Source of the DNA: Halarcobacter bivalviorum
GTDB lineage: Bacteria; Campylobacterota; Campylobacteria; Campylobacterales; Arcobacteraceae
Length of the DNA: 64,000 nt
NCBI RefSeq assembly: GCF_003346815.1
Contig: NZ_CP031217.1
Coordinates: 1,426,001-1,490,000 of the forward strand
Reading direction: 5' to 3'
Positions 49,809 to 58,787 of the stretch are shown in pieces (position 1 is the stretch's first letter; the number at the start of each line of letters is the position of its first letter). The translations under genes and the position numbers were made by a program. The notes below the pieces were generated by a model that saw only the letters and a list, made by a program, of their open reading frames with translations, was not told the DNA's origin and did not search any database.

Positions 49809-51929
49809 ATGTCTTATTTAATCTCTGTAAGAAAAAATACCTTACTTTTTTTAATCACAATTGGAATAATAAATACCCTTCTTGCAATAATTGTTTTTAT
49901 ATATTTTAATAATCAACAAAAAGAACTATTATATTACTCAAAACAGAATATTGCCAAAACAGAATTTAAAGAGACATATAAGAAACTACAATCTGAAATT
50001 AATCATTATAAACTAATATTAAAAGCACTAAAAGAGAATAAAGATTTAAATCGTTTTATAAATAATGAAAAAAATATATTTCCATATTTAGTTGAAGACT
50101 TTATTGATTTTACAAAAGCTAATGAAAATATTTTTCAACTTCGATTTCTAGATAAAGATGGAAATGAAATAATAAGAATTGATAAAAACAATGAAGAGAT
50201 AAATATAGCAAAAAACTTACAAAATAAAAGTGATAGATACTATTTTATAAAAACGAAATCATTAAAAGATGGCGAAGTTTATATATCTGACTTTGATTTA
50301 AATGTAGAAAATAAAAGAATTGAATTACCTTTTAAACCTACAATTAGAGTTTCTACTCCTATTTATAAAAATGATAAATTAGAAGGAATTTTAATAATTA
50401 ACTTTTTAGCAAGTGATTTATTGAAAATGATAAAAGATAAAGATATTTTCAATGTTTATTTTATGGATAAATATGGTAACTTCTTACTTCATCCAGATGA
50501 GAATAAAAACTGGAGTACTCAAAGAAAAACTTATTATAAAGTAGAAGATGAAATTAAAAATATTAATACTTTAATTAATAAAGAAAAATCAGAAAAAGGC
50601 TCTTTTGATAAAAACCTAATTTTTTATTTAAATAAAATAGATTTAACAGATAACAGTTTTTATATTATCTATTCAATAAAAAAAGAGATTTATGATACAT
50701 ATATGAAAGAAACGACAGAAAAAGTTGCTTTTTTCTTTATTGTTTTATTTGTACTTTCAATTCCTTTTGTTTTATTAGGAGCATATCTTCAATCAATTAG
50801 AATGAAAATACTAGATAGCCTTATTAATAATATTCCTTTTCCTATTTGCTTAAAAGATAATAAAGGTCTATTTTTATTAGTAAATGATTCTCTTGTAAAA
50901 CTTTATGGATTTACCTCTAAAGAGCAACTTATTGGAAAGAAATCTTATGATTTCATAGATAAACACTTACCCCACACTTCAAAACAAAGAGACATCGATG
51001 TTTTAAAAAAACAAAAAGTTAAATTTGTAGATACAATTGTTTTAAAAAACAATAAGAAATTATATTATGATACAAGAATTATAAAGCTCTCTTTTTTAGG
51101 TCTATTCAACAAAACATATATTTTAAGTATTGCTATTGACATAACTGCCATGAAAACTTTAAATCAAAAACTAGAAGAGAAAGTTAGTGAAGAGTTAGAT
51201 AAAAGAATAAGAACAGAAAAATTACTGACAGAAAAAGCTAAACTTGCAGAAATGGGTAATATGATAGATAATATTATTCATCAATGGAAACAACCTCTAA
51301 GCATTATAAAAGTAACTTCTCAAGCATTAGAGCTAAACTTAGAGATGCATAATTTAACAGAAGAGCAAAGAAAAAACTATATTCTAACTATCTCAGAGAA
51401 TGTTGATTTTATGAGTGAAACAGCAACTGATTTTAGAAACTTTTTATCACCAGATAAAATAAAAAGTGAATTTGTAATTCATGACTGCATTAATAAAATT
51501 CTAAAGATACTTTTCTTTAGATTTAAAAAGAACTCAGTAGAACTAAAGAATAATGTTCCTAAAGAATTGAGAGTATACGGATATAAAAGTGAACTTTGTC
51601 AAGTTATTCTAAATATATTAAATAATGCCTTAGACCAATTTTTAGTAAATAAAGAGATATCTGAAAACAAAGAGATAATAATAGAAGCAATACTAGAAGA
51701 AAAGTATATTTTATTAGAAATTTCTGATAATGCAGGTGGAATTGAAAAAGAGGATTTATCTAAAGTTTTTGATGATAGATTTACTACAAAAAAAGATAAA
51801 GGAACAGGAATTGGATTAACCATTTCAAAAAGAATTATTCAAGAGAGTTTTGATGGGGATATAACTGTCAAAAATAAAGATAATGGTGCAAGTTTTATTA
51901 TTAAAATTGCAAAAGAAAGCACTATTTAA
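49809..51929 (+). CDS. membrane sensor histidine kinase (Cache-PAS-HisKA-HATPase)
   Basis: 706 aa. Helix at about 12-32, a periplasmic sensing region of the dCache type (about 35-300, with LRFLDKDGNEIIRID), second helix at about 305-325, PAS domain (about 335-450, LIGKKSYDFIDKHL), coiled coil, then the kinase: phospho-acceptor His491 in IIHQWKQPLSII, N box ILNNALDQ, G1 DNAGGIE, G2 GTGIGLTISKR. HQWKQPL-type kinases are common in Campylobacterota. No response regulator is adjacent, so the partner is elsewhere. Ligand unknown. Confidence 0.92.
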   Translation: MSYLISVRKNTLLFLITIGIINTLLAIIVFIYFNNQQKELLYYSKQNIAKTEFKETYKKLQSEINHYKLILKALKENKDLNRFINNEKNIFPYLVEDFIDFTKANENIFQLRFLDKDGNEIIRIDKNNEEINIAKNLQNKSDRYYFIKTKSLKDGEVYISDFDLNVENKRIELPFKPTIRVSTPIYKNDKLEGILIINFLASDLLKMIKDKDIFNVYFMDKYGNFLLHPDENKNWSTQRKTYYKVEDEIKNINTLINKEKSEKGSFDKNLIFYLNKIDLTDNSFYIIYSIKKEIYDTYMKETTEKVAFFFIVLFVLSIPFVLLGAYLQSIRMKILDSLINNIPFPICLKDNKGLFLLVNDSLVKLYGFTSKEQLIGKKSYDFIDKHLPHTSKQRDIDVLKKQKVKFVDTIVLKNNKKLYYDTRIIKLSFLGLFNKTYILSIAIDITAMKTLNQKLEEKVSEELDKRIRTEKLLTEKAKLAEMGNMIDNIIHQWKQPLSIIKVTSQALELNLEMHNLTEEQRKNYILTISENVDFMSETATDFRNFLSPDKIKSEFVIHDCINKILKILFFRFKKNSVELKNNVPKELRVYGYKSELCQVILNILNNALDQFLVNKEISENKEIIIEAILEEKYILLEISDNAGGIEKEDLSKVFDDRFTTKKDKGTGIGLTISKRIIQESFDGDITVKNKDNGASFIIKIAKESTI

Positions 51930-52264
51930 ACTAATAGATTCTTTTCCATTAAAAATGGATAAGCTCTATTAGCTTCACTACTTTTTATAAAACCAAACTT
52001 TTCATAAAAACAGATTAATTTTTCTAGATTTAAGCCATTTGTATCAAGAGGTAGAGGATTTAGATAAATTTTTTTATACTTTCTCTCTCTTTTTACAAAA
52101 GATAAAATTCCTAATAAAGTATTTGTAGCATAATTTAAATTTCTAAAAGCAGGTAGAGTTTTTATTATTTCTAAAAAAAGAACATCATTTTTTATACTTA
52201 CATTTCCAAATGAAATATCATTATTATTAAAAAACATTTTATCTTCTTTTTTTAGTACTTTCAT
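51926..52264 (-). CDS. GNAT-like acetyltransferase, small
   Basis: 112 aa. LEIIKTLPAFRNLNYATN (31-48) resembles a GNAT motif A without the usual Q/RxxGxG/A in clear form, and CFYEKFGFIKSSEA near the end is the typical motif B 'FYxxxGF'. The family transfers acetyl from acetyl-CoA; the substrate is unknown. It is short for a GNAT protein, about 150 residues being usual. Its stop overlaps the kinase stop by 4 bp on the opposite strand. Confidence 0.6.
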   Translation of the reverse strand: MKVLKKEDKMFFNNNDISFGNVSIKNDVLFLEIIKTLPAFRNLNYATNTLLGILSFVKRERKYKKIYLNPLPLDTNGLNLEKLICFYEKFGFIKSSEANRAYPFLMEKNLLV

Positions 52265-52272
52265 ATAACTCC

Positions 52273-52299
52273 TTGATAATAGTACTATAATAGTATCAA
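52273..52299. promoter_or_regulatory. inverted repeat before the GNAT-like gene
   Basis: TTGATA (52273-52278) and TATCAA (52294-52299) flank an internal ATAGTACTAT palindrome. It is 9 bases upstream of the leftward ATG at 52264 and may be an operator; the regulator is unknown. Confidence 0.35.
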
Positions 52300-52459
52300 T
52301 TTTTTAAATTTTCTTTTCTATTAATATTATTTTAAAACATTTTTTTAATATATATCTCAGCTTGTTATTAAATTATTTATAAAAAACTAATTACTATGCT
52401 TAATTTTTATTTAAAGTAAGAAGTCATACAATTTATTATATAACTGTAAGGAGTAAGTT

Positions 52460-53287
52460 ATGCAAATCAATAATGTACAACTGGATCAATCGCCTTATTT
52501 AAATTTAAATCAATCTTTAAATAGAATCTCCTCAGGGAAAGAGATAAATAGTGCTGCTGATAATGCTGCTTCTTTATCTATCTCAGATAAATTAAGAACC
52601 GAAGCAAGTGGATTAACTCAGTCAATTGACAATGTTAATAGTGCCCTTGCCTCTTTACAAATTGCAGATAAATCAATAAGTGAACAATCTAATATTTTAG
52701 ATAATGTAAAAGAGAAACTTCTTCAAGCATCAACAGATACAACTTCACAAGAAGGAAGAGAACAAATCTTAACAGAGATAAAAGATTTACTTAAAAACTT
52801 TGACAATATTGCTTCTAGTACAAAATATAATGATCAAACTTTATTACAAAAAGCAAGTGATGATCAAGCAGAAACAGTAGGACAACAATTTCAAGCAGGA
52901 ACTTCAACAGATGATATTATTGAAACTCAAACTGTACAATCAAATACAGTTGGTGTTGGATTAGAAAATTTATTAAATCAAGATCCTTCTTCTTTTGATG
53001 CAAGTACAGCAAGAGCTTACTTAGGAGATATTGATACTGCTCTTACAAGAGTAAATGATTATAGAGGAGAATTAGGTTCTACTCAAAATCAATTACAAAG
53101 TTCTGGAAGAAATCTATTTTCACAATATACATCAACAACTGCTGCAAACTCTACACTTTCTGATTTAGATTATTCAAAAGAGATTTCAAATTTTAATAAA
53201 CAAAATATTTTAGCTCAAATAGGAGCTTATGGGGCAGCACAATCTAGCAATATAAATCAAAATATTGTTACTAGATTACTTACTTAA
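52460..53287 (+). CDS. flagellin
   Basis: 275 aa. The conserved N-terminal D0/D1 region (LNQSLNRISSGKEINSAADN at about 17-36, then SLSISDKLRTEASGL) and the C-terminal D1/D0 region (about 185-275, ending IVTRLLT) are present, with a short variable centre of about 60 residues. It forms the flagellar filament after export. No sigma-28 or sigma-54 promoter is evident upstream. GGAG stands before ATG. It lies alone, with no other flagellar gene in the window, and ends in a strong hairpin. Confidence 0.9.
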   Translation: MQINNVQLDQSPYLNLNQSLNRISSGKEINSAADNAASLSISDKLRTEASGLTQSIDNVNSALASLQIADKSISEQSNILDNVKEKLLQASTDTTSQEGREQILTEIKDLLKNFDNIASSTKYNDQTLLQKASDDQAETVGQQFQAGTSTDDIIETQTVQSNTVGVGLENLLNQDPSSFDASTARAYLGDIDTALTRVNDYRGELGSTQNQLQSSGRNLFSQYTSTTAANSTLSDLDYSKEISNFNKQNILAQIGAYGAAQSSNINQNIVTRLLT

Positions 53288-53317
53288 AAGCTAAGGAATT
53301 ATTTCCTTAGCTTTTAA
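53284..53317. terminator. bidirectional terminator after flagellin
   Basis: Fifteen-base arms TTAAAAGCTAAGGAA (53284-53298) and TTCCTTAGCTTTTAA (53303-53317) are perfectly complementary with a TTAT loop, between convergent genes, with T tracts on both strands. Confidence 0.85.
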
Positions 53318-53835
53318 AAACTTATTGAGTGAGTTATTTTTATTCTATCTTTAGGTCTTTTAGTGATTTTATAGTGTTTTATACCTTTATATACAAAATG
53401 ATTTTTATATCCAGTTATAACTTTTCGTTCAACATTTTCATAAGTATCAAAACACTCTGTAGTATTTACATATCTATAGCTTTGGTTTGAGTTATAGTTG
53501 TTTCTAATTTCATGGGCAACTTTACCACCTAATAAACCACCAACGATTTGTGCAGCAACTCTACCATTACCTTTACCTACTTGACTACCTAAAACTGCTC
53601 CTGCTGCAACTCCAACAAGAGTATCAATTCCTAAGTTATCATTTCTTACATATGAATCATTATCATATGCTCTAACTTTTTTTCTTACTTCTGAACATTG
53701 AGTTTGAGGAACTTGTTCATAAACATATTCATAAATAGGTTCTGAATATTTCACTTTTACATAGTCATGAAATCTATCACCACCAGCAAAAAGAGAACTT
53801 ACTAAAAAAGTTGATACTATTAATAATTTTTTCAT
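53314..53835 (-). CDS. glycine-zipper 2TM exported protein
   Basis: 173 aa. Signal peptide MKKLLIVSTFLVSSLFAGG. A glycine-zipper segment (about 73-103: GVAAGAVLGSQVGKG, then IVGGLLGGKVAHE) is typical of 2TM outer-membrane-associated proteins. Two Cys at about 47 and 128 flank it and could form a disulphide. It may stabilise the envelope; specific role unknown. It follows the cytochrome c gene in the same direction, 37 bp apart, with a hairpin (53851-53874) in between. Confidence 0.8.
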   Translation of the reverse strand: MKKLLIVSTFLVSSLFAGGDRFHDYVKVKYSEPIYEYVYEQVPQTQCSEVRKKVRAYDNDSYVRNDNLGIDTLVGVAAGAVLGSQVGKGNGRVAAQIVGGLLGGKVAHEIRNNYNSNQSYRYVNTTECFDTYENVERKVITGYKNHFVYKGIKHYKITKRPKDRIKITHSISF

Positions 53836-53850
53836 AAGAAATCCTTTTAT

Positions 53851-53874
53851 AAGACCTAAATTAAATTAGGCCTT
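53851..53874 (-). terminator. weak intercistronic hairpin
   Basis: Minus-strand AAGGCCTAA and TTAGGTCTT pair over 9 bp with one G-U and a 6-base loop, at the stop of the cytochrome gene. No T tract follows and AAAGGA of the next gene comes directly after, so it may be an attenuator or stabiliser rather than a full terminator. Confidence 0.4.
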
Positions 53875-54175
53875 ATTTTAAAGTAGCAATATGCTCTGCT
53901 ACTGCTTTTATATCTTCATCAGAAAGTCTTGAAACTTGACCTTTCATAACACCTTTCATCTCTTTTCCATAAGAACCATCTTTATAACCTTTTAAAGCTG
54001 CTACTGTTTTTTCAACATTCCAACCTTTGATTATTTCAGATTTTCCTAAAGCTTTTTTTTCTGCATTTGCACCATGACATGCAGCACAAGAGTTATAAAG
54101 TTTTGCTCCATCACTTGCAAATAAAGATGTACCAGCTAAAATTGCTAATGTCATTAAGATTTTTGTAGTTTTCAT
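53873..54175 (-). CDS. class I cytochrome c (c553-like)
   Basis: 100 aa. Signal peptide to about residue 20, haem motif CAACHG, probable axial Met in GKEMKGVMK. It closely resembles the cytochrome at 38011 along the whole length (shared EKxALGKS and SYGxxMKG segments), so the two are paralogues. No FNR-type site was seen before this copy, which suggests different control. Periplasmic electron carrier. Confidence 0.9.
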   Translation of the reverse strand: MKTTKILMTLAILAGTSLFASDGAKLYNSCAACHGANAEKKALGKSEIIKGWNVEKTVAALKGYKDGSYGKEMKGVMKGQVSRLSDEDIKAVAEHIATLK

Positions 54176-54244
54176 TTCATACTCCTTAATTTTTATAAGA
54201 GAAGTATAAAAGTTAATCGTGAAGTGATTGTGAAAGTTTTTTTC

Positions 54245-54577
54245 TTATTTTAATTTTCCAAAAACTTTATATTTATCCCAATAAATATCTAAAGCTTTTT
54301 GTAGTTCTTCTTCTGTAAGTTTTGTTGTTTTTTTTACACCAAACCTTTTAATAAAAGCTTCCGGCATAATTGTTGTCTCTTTTGTAGGCTCTTTTAAATA
54401 AGTTTTCATTGCTTCTTTTACACTACGCTCACTACTATATTTTAAAAGATATCGATAAAAGTATTTATCTATTGATACTGGTAAGTTATTATGGCACTTT
54501 ACACAATTTTGTTCATATACATCATTTGAAGATAAAAAAAGTGTTGAAAGCAATAAAATTAAAATTAATTTACCCAT
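54245..54577 (-). CDS. small c-type cytochrome-like protein
   Basis: 110 aa. Signal peptide MGKLILILLLSTLFLSS, then one haem motif CVKCHN at about 25-30. A Met that could be the sixth ligand is in TIMPEAF near 70. The last 40 residues are Lys-rich and helical. It overlaps the sensor kinase gene by 13 bp and is probably the last gene of the DUF1104-regulator-kinase operon, so it may take part in sensing or be its output. Confidence 0.8.
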   Translation of the reverse strand: MGKLILILLLSTLFLSSNDVYEQNCVKCHNNLPVSIDKYFYRYLLKYSSERSVKEAMKTYLKEPTKETTIMPEAFIKRFGVKKTTKLTEEELQKALDIYWDKYKVFGKLK

Positions 54578-55758
54578 AAAATCTCCATCTTTGTACCTAC
54601 TTTTAGTTCTGATTTTACACTTATTTTAAAGTTATACTCTTTTGCAATCATAGAAACAATATTAAGCCCTATTCCAAAACCCCCTACACTCTTATCAAAT
54701 CTAGTATATCTTTGAAATAGTTGCTCAACTTGCACTTGGCTCATACCTTTCCCACTATCTTCTATAATTAATGAGTTCTCTTTTAGAGTAACTTTAATTA
54801 CGCCTTTTATCTTATTATATTTAATTGCATTTGATAAAAGATTATCAATTACTTTAGAGATTTTTTTATTATCACAAAAAATTGAGACTTCCTCTTTTAT
54901 TGAAGTTTCAAAACTAATTTTCTTTACATCTGCTAATGTTTTAAAATACTCAATTCTTTGTTTTACTATTTTTGATAAATTTAACTTTTCATCTTGAGAG
55001 ATAATCTTATTATTTAAAGTAAGATAAGTTAAATCCTCATAGATATTTGAAATAGTTTTTGCTCCTGTGTCTATTCTTTTTATCTTTTTTGCTAACTTCT
55101 CATCTAAAGAATCAATATCAATCATTTCAACATTTGAAATAACTGCAGCAACAGGAGTATTTAATTCATGGGTTGTATCTTTTATAAATCTATCAAGTAA
55201 ATGTAAAGCATCTCTCATTGGTTTTAAAAAAAGTCTTAATAAAAAATATCCTAGAAAAACCATAAAAATAAAAGCAAGTAAAATAAAAGAAGCTATCTCT
55301 TTTTTTAAATTTTCAAACCAAATAAGGTCATCATTTATTTCTAATACAACATATTTTGCACCTAAATAGTAAGATTCTGGTTGTTCTACAAAATGAAGTT
55401 TTGAATTACTTGTATAAACTTCACTATTAAAATCTATTTTTTTAGACTCTAAAGTAGAAAAAATCAGTTTTTTATCACTATCATATATTGCAGAATTAAA
55501 CTTCTCATCTCTTGGATAGAATTTATATTTATCAAAATTAATATGTAAGTCTTTTAGTCTAAAAATTAGTTCACTAGAGTAGTTTTGCATTAATACTCTT
55601 TTTTCTTGAAGCATTAAATTCTTCTGAAAAGAGTAATATAAAAAAGAGATAAATAGTAAAATAACTATTGTGAAAAAGGAATATAGAGTTAAAAAGCCTA
55701 AAAGGGTTTTTTTCTCACTTTGAGTTAAATCTATATCCAAGCTTTTTAAGACTAACAA
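54565..55758 (-). CDS. sensor histidine kinase of a two-component pair
   Basis: 397 aa. Two membrane helices (about 21-45 and 156-178) enclose a periplasmic domain of about 110 residues. HisKA: phospho-acceptor His197 in DTTHELNTPVAA. HATPase: N box NLLSNAIKYN, G1 IEDSGKGMS, G2 GGFGIGLNIVS. The start is uncertain: TTG at 55758, or TTG at 55740; both are inside the response-regulator gene. It should phosphorylate the regulator encoded upstream. Confidence 0.9.
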   Translation of the reverse strand: MLVLKSLDIDLTQSEKKTLLGFLTLYSFFTIVILLFISFLYYSFQKNLMLQEKRVLMQNYSSELIFRLKDLHINFDKYKFYPRDEKFNSAIYDSDKKLIFSTLESKKIDFNSEVYTSNSKLHFVEQPESYYLGAKYVVLEINDDLIWFENLKKEIASFILLAFIFMVFLGYFLLRLFLKPMRDALHLLDRFIKDTTHELNTPVAAVISNVEMIDIDSLDEKLAKKIKRIDTGAKTISNIYEDLTYLTLNNKIISQDEKLNLSKIVKQRIEYFKTLADVKKISFETSIKEEVSIFCDNKKISKVIDNLLSNAIKYNKIKGVIKVTLKENSLIIEDSGKGMSQVQVEQLFQRYTRFDKSVGGFGIGLNIVSMIAKEYNFKISVKSELKVGTKMEILWVN

Positions 55759-56383
55759 TTTTATCTTTCCCTAGGGCTTTTCTTAAGTTTTTGATATAAG
55801 TTCGAAGTGAATTATCACTTGGCTCTTCATCATAATCCCAAACATAATCGTATATTCTTTCATGAGATAAAAGCTCATCTGAATTTTGTAAAAAGAATTT
55901 TAAAAGTTTTAGCTCTTTAAAATTTAATAAAAGCACTTCATTATCTTTTATAAGCTCATTTGTTTTTGTATTAAATTTTATATTCTCAGAAATCTGAACA
56001 AAATCCTCTTTATTAGAATACTCCCTTTTTATAATTGTTTGAACTCTTAATAAAAGTTCTTTTAGCTCAAAAGGTTTTCTAATATAATCATCACAACCAC
56101 TTTCAAAGCCTTGCTCTAGTGAATCCATAGAATTTAATGAAGTTATAAAAATTGCAGGAGTTTTATTCCCCTCTTTTCTTACTTCTTTTAAAAGTTCAAA
56201 ACCATTTATTGAAGGAACATTCACATCAAATAAAAAAAGATCAAAGCTCTGTTCATATATTATTTCATTTGCTTCATCCCCATCATAAACAGCTACAACA
56301 TCAAAGCCTTGCTCTTCAAAATAATCAACTATTGTTTCACTTAATGTTAAATCATCTTCAAGAAGTAATAGTTTTGTTTTCAT
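55715..56383 (-). CDS. OmpR-family response regulator
   Basis: 222 aa. Receiver domain with acidic pocket LLEDDLTL (E9, D10, D11), phospho-acceptor Asp53 in LFDVNVPS and Lys in IRKPFELKELL; C-terminal winged helix ending in the typical VSLKKLGYRF. Its ATG overlaps the stop of the DUF1104 gene (TAATG), and its end overlaps the kinase gene. It probably controls its own operon and other targets, which cannot be named. Confidence 0.93.
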   Translation of the reverse strand: MKTKLLLLEDDLTLSETIVDYFEEQGFDVVAVYDGDEANEIIYEQSFDLFLFDVNVPSINGFELLKEVRKEGNKTPAIFITSLNSMDSLEQGFESGCDDYIRKPFELKELLLRVQTIIKREYSNKEDFVQISENIKFNTKTNELIKDNEVLLLNFKELKLLKFFLQNSDELLSHERIYDYVWDYDEEPSDNSLRTYIKNLRKALGKDKIVSLKKLGYRFNSK

Positions 56384-56604
56384 TATTTTTTCATCTTCTT
56401 TAAGTTATTTTGATACATAGTTTTCTCTTTTGGAGTCATTGTTGAAATTCTACTTTTTAATTCATTTTCAAATTTTGTTTGATTTTTTTTATCAACATAA
56501 CCCATAATAGAAATAAGTTCTTGAGTACTCATTTCAGAATAGTTTTCAGCATATGCAAATGTAGCAAAAAGTGCAAATATAAAAATAATTATTAATTTTT
56601 TCAT
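56383..56604 (-). CDS. DUF1104-type periplasmic protein
   Basis: 73 aa from ATG 56604; a longer frame from 56640 would put 12 residues before the signal peptide and lacks support. Signal peptide MKKLIIIFIFALFATFAYA, then a helical domain with MSTQELISIMGYVDKK, typical of DUF1104 proteins found in Campylobacter and Helicobacter. Small periplasmic proteins before a two-component pair often act as accessory sensors; here that is inference. Confidence 0.8.
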   Translation of the reverse strand: MKKLIIIFIFALFATFAYAENYSEMSTQELISIMGYVDKKNQTKFENELKSRISTMTPKEKTMYQNNLKKMKK

Positions 56605-56700
56605 TTTGTTTCTCTTAAATAATTTTTGATATGATAACATATTAATTGTAGAAAAATCGTAAAGAATACTATATATTCAAACTTCAAAGGAAAAACCTAT

Positions 56701-56988
56701 ATGAAAAAAACATTATTACTTTCTATTTTCGCTTCACTTCTTCTTTCAGGATGTTTTGGTGGACAACAAAAAGAAGAGACATGGACATCACTAATTTATC
56801 CAGATAAAGCAAATGAAAAGAGAAGTAAAAAACATGGAGTTTATAAAACATTACAAGAGTGTCAAGTTGAATCAAAAAAAGAGCTAGAAAATTTAGGTTT
56901 AACACAAAGAGGTACTTATCAGTGTGGATTAAACTGTACTTACCATGAAGGAATGAAATTAGATATTTGTGAACAACTAAGCAAATAA
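56701..56988 (+). CDS. small lipoprotein, 95 aa
   Basis: Signal peptide with lipobox LLSGC (Cys18). The mature part contains four further Cys (ECQ, QCGLNCTY, DICEQ) and a sequence TWTSLIYPDKAN after the linker. AAAGGAAA precedes the ATG. It is divergent from the DUF1104 operon by 96 bp and lies 9 bp before the ABC exporter gene, so the two are probably co-transcribed. Function unknown. Confidence 0.85.
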   Translation: MKKTLLLSIFASLLLSGCFGGQQKEETWTSLIYPDKANEKRSKKHGVYKTLQECQVESKKELENLGLTQRGTYQCGLNCTYHEGMKLDICEQLSK

Positions 56989-56997
56989 TTAATCTAA

Positions 56998-58764
56998 ATG
57001 GAACAAATAAATCTCAAGTATTTACTAAAATTACTACTTAAAAATAAAAAAGCCCTTATTTGGGGGCAAGTAGTAACTATTTTTGCGATATGCATTAGTG
57101 TACCAATACCTTTAATGTTACCTGCTTTAGTTGATGAAGTACTGTTAAATAAACCAGGTTTCTTTCTAAATACAATAAATAATAGTATTGGAATGGGAAA
57201 TGCTTTTTATTATATTCTAATAGTAACTATCGCTGTAATCTTTTTAAGATTTATTCACTTTGTTTTAAATGTAATTACAACAAAAATTTTTACAAAAATC
57301 TCTAAATATATCACTTTTGAAATAAGAAAAAAAGCTATTTTACATCTTGAAAAAGTATGTATGAATGAATATGAGAGTTTAGGAAGTGGTTCTATTGCTG
57401 CAAATTTAGTAACAGATGTAAATACTCTTGATGACTTTATAATAAAAGGTGCAAGTAAATTTGTTGCTTCTGTTTTAACCCTAATTGCCGTTTCTATAGT
57501 AATGATTGCAATTCATCCTCTTTTAGGATTAATGATTTTATTAATACAACCTATAATAATGTTAATATCAAAAAAAATCTCTAAAAAAGTAGGTACTTTA
57601 AAAAAAGAAGAGAATCAAGCAATTGAAGAGTTTCAAAATGATATTGGAGAAACACTTGAACTTTTTGGACAAATAAAAGCAAGTAACAAAGAGAATTACT
57701 TCTTTAAAAACTCAATTTCAAAAGCAAATAATATAAAAGAGACTTCAAATGAATATAACTACAAAAGTGTTGCTTATGAAAGATTCTCTTTCACTGTATT
57801 TCTGGCAGCTTTTGAGATATTAAGAGCTTCTGGTTTACTTATGGTTGCATATAGTGATTTAAGTATTGGTATGATGTTTGCAATGTTTGGTTATATTTGG
57901 TTTATTATGACTCCTGTTCAAGATATTCTTTCAATGCAATACTCTTATACTACTGCAAATGCAGCAATGAAAAGAATAAATAAAATCTTTACACTAAAAG
58001 AAGAGAACAGTGGAACTTTAGAATTAGAAAAAAAACAAGATATCTTTATTCAAATAAAAAACCTAAGTTTCTCATATAATAAAGATAAAAAAACTTTAGA
58101 AAATCTTTCATTTGAAATAAAACCTAAAGAAAAAATTGCCCTGATTGGAGCAAGTGGAAGTGGAAAAACTACATTAAGTCAAGTTATTGCAGGTTTTTAT
58201 GAAAAAGATTCGGGAGAGATTTTATACAATAATATCAGTATTCAAGATATAAATAAAAAATCATTAAGAGAATCAATTTTTCTTGTACTACAAATGCCTA
58301 TTTTATTTAATAATACTCTTAGATTTAATATCACAATGGGAAATGAAACTATAAATGATGAACAAATATATCAAGCTTTAGAGATAGCTCAATTAAAAGA
58401 GACTGTTTTAAATATGAAAGAGAAGCTAGATACAATAGTTGGAAGACATGGAATAAGGCTAAGTGGAGGACAAAGACAAAGATTATCTATTGCAAGAATG
58501 ATTATTTCAAATCCTAGTGTAGTAATCTTTGATGAATCAACTTCTGCTTTGGATGTACATACAGAAGCTAAATTATTTAATGCTCTTAAAGAGTTTTTAG
58601 AAGATAAAACAGTAATTACTATTGCACATAGATTAAGTACTGTAAAAAATGCACATAAAATCTATGTTTTAAATGAAGGTAAACTTGTCCAAAGTGGAAC
58701 TCATAATGAACTTGAAGAGGAAGAAGGTCATTATTTGGAATTTATTAAGAATCAACTTATATAA
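56998..58764 (+). CDS. ABC exporter, fused membrane and ATPase domains
   Basis: 588 aa half-transporter. Six helices (about 20-325) followed by an ATPase domain: Walker A GASGSGKTT, signature LSGGQRQRLSIARM, Walker B VVIFDESTSALD (acidic Glu kept), H loop in TIAHRLSTV. It resembles MsbA/multidrug exporters, which work as homodimers. Substrate unknown; a lipid or drug is most likely. ATG at 56998 follows the lipoprotein stop after 9 bp without a strong ribosome site. Confidence 0.92.
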   Translation: MEQINLKYLLKLLLKNKKALIWGQVVTIFAICISVPIPLMLPALVDEVLLNKPGFFLNTINNSIGMGNAFYYILIVTIAVIFLRFIHFVLNVITTKIFTKISKYITFEIRKKAILHLEKVCMNEYESLGSGSIAANLVTDVNTLDDFIIKGASKFVASVLTLIAVSIVMIAIHPLLGLMILLIQPIIMLISKKISKKVGTLKKEENQAIEEFQNDIGETLELFGQIKASNKENYFFKNSISKANNIKETSNEYNYKSVAYERFSFTVFLAAFEILRASGLLMVAYSDLSIGMMFAMFGYIWFIMTPVQDILSMQYSYTTANAAMKRINKIFTLKEENSGTLELEKKQDIFIQIKNLSFSYNKDKKTLENLSFEIKPKEKIALIGASGSGKTTLSQVIAGFYEKDSGEILYNNISIQDINKKSLRESIFLVLQMPILFNNTLRFNITMGNETINDEQIYQALEIAQLKETVLNMKEKLDTIVGRHGIRLSGGQRQRLSIARMIISNPSVVIFDESTSALDVHTEAKLFNALKEFLEDKTVITIAHRLSTVKNAHKIYVLNEGKLVQSGTHNELEEEEGHYLEFIKNQLI

Positions 58765-58787
58765 AAGGATAAGCTATTATTTACTAT

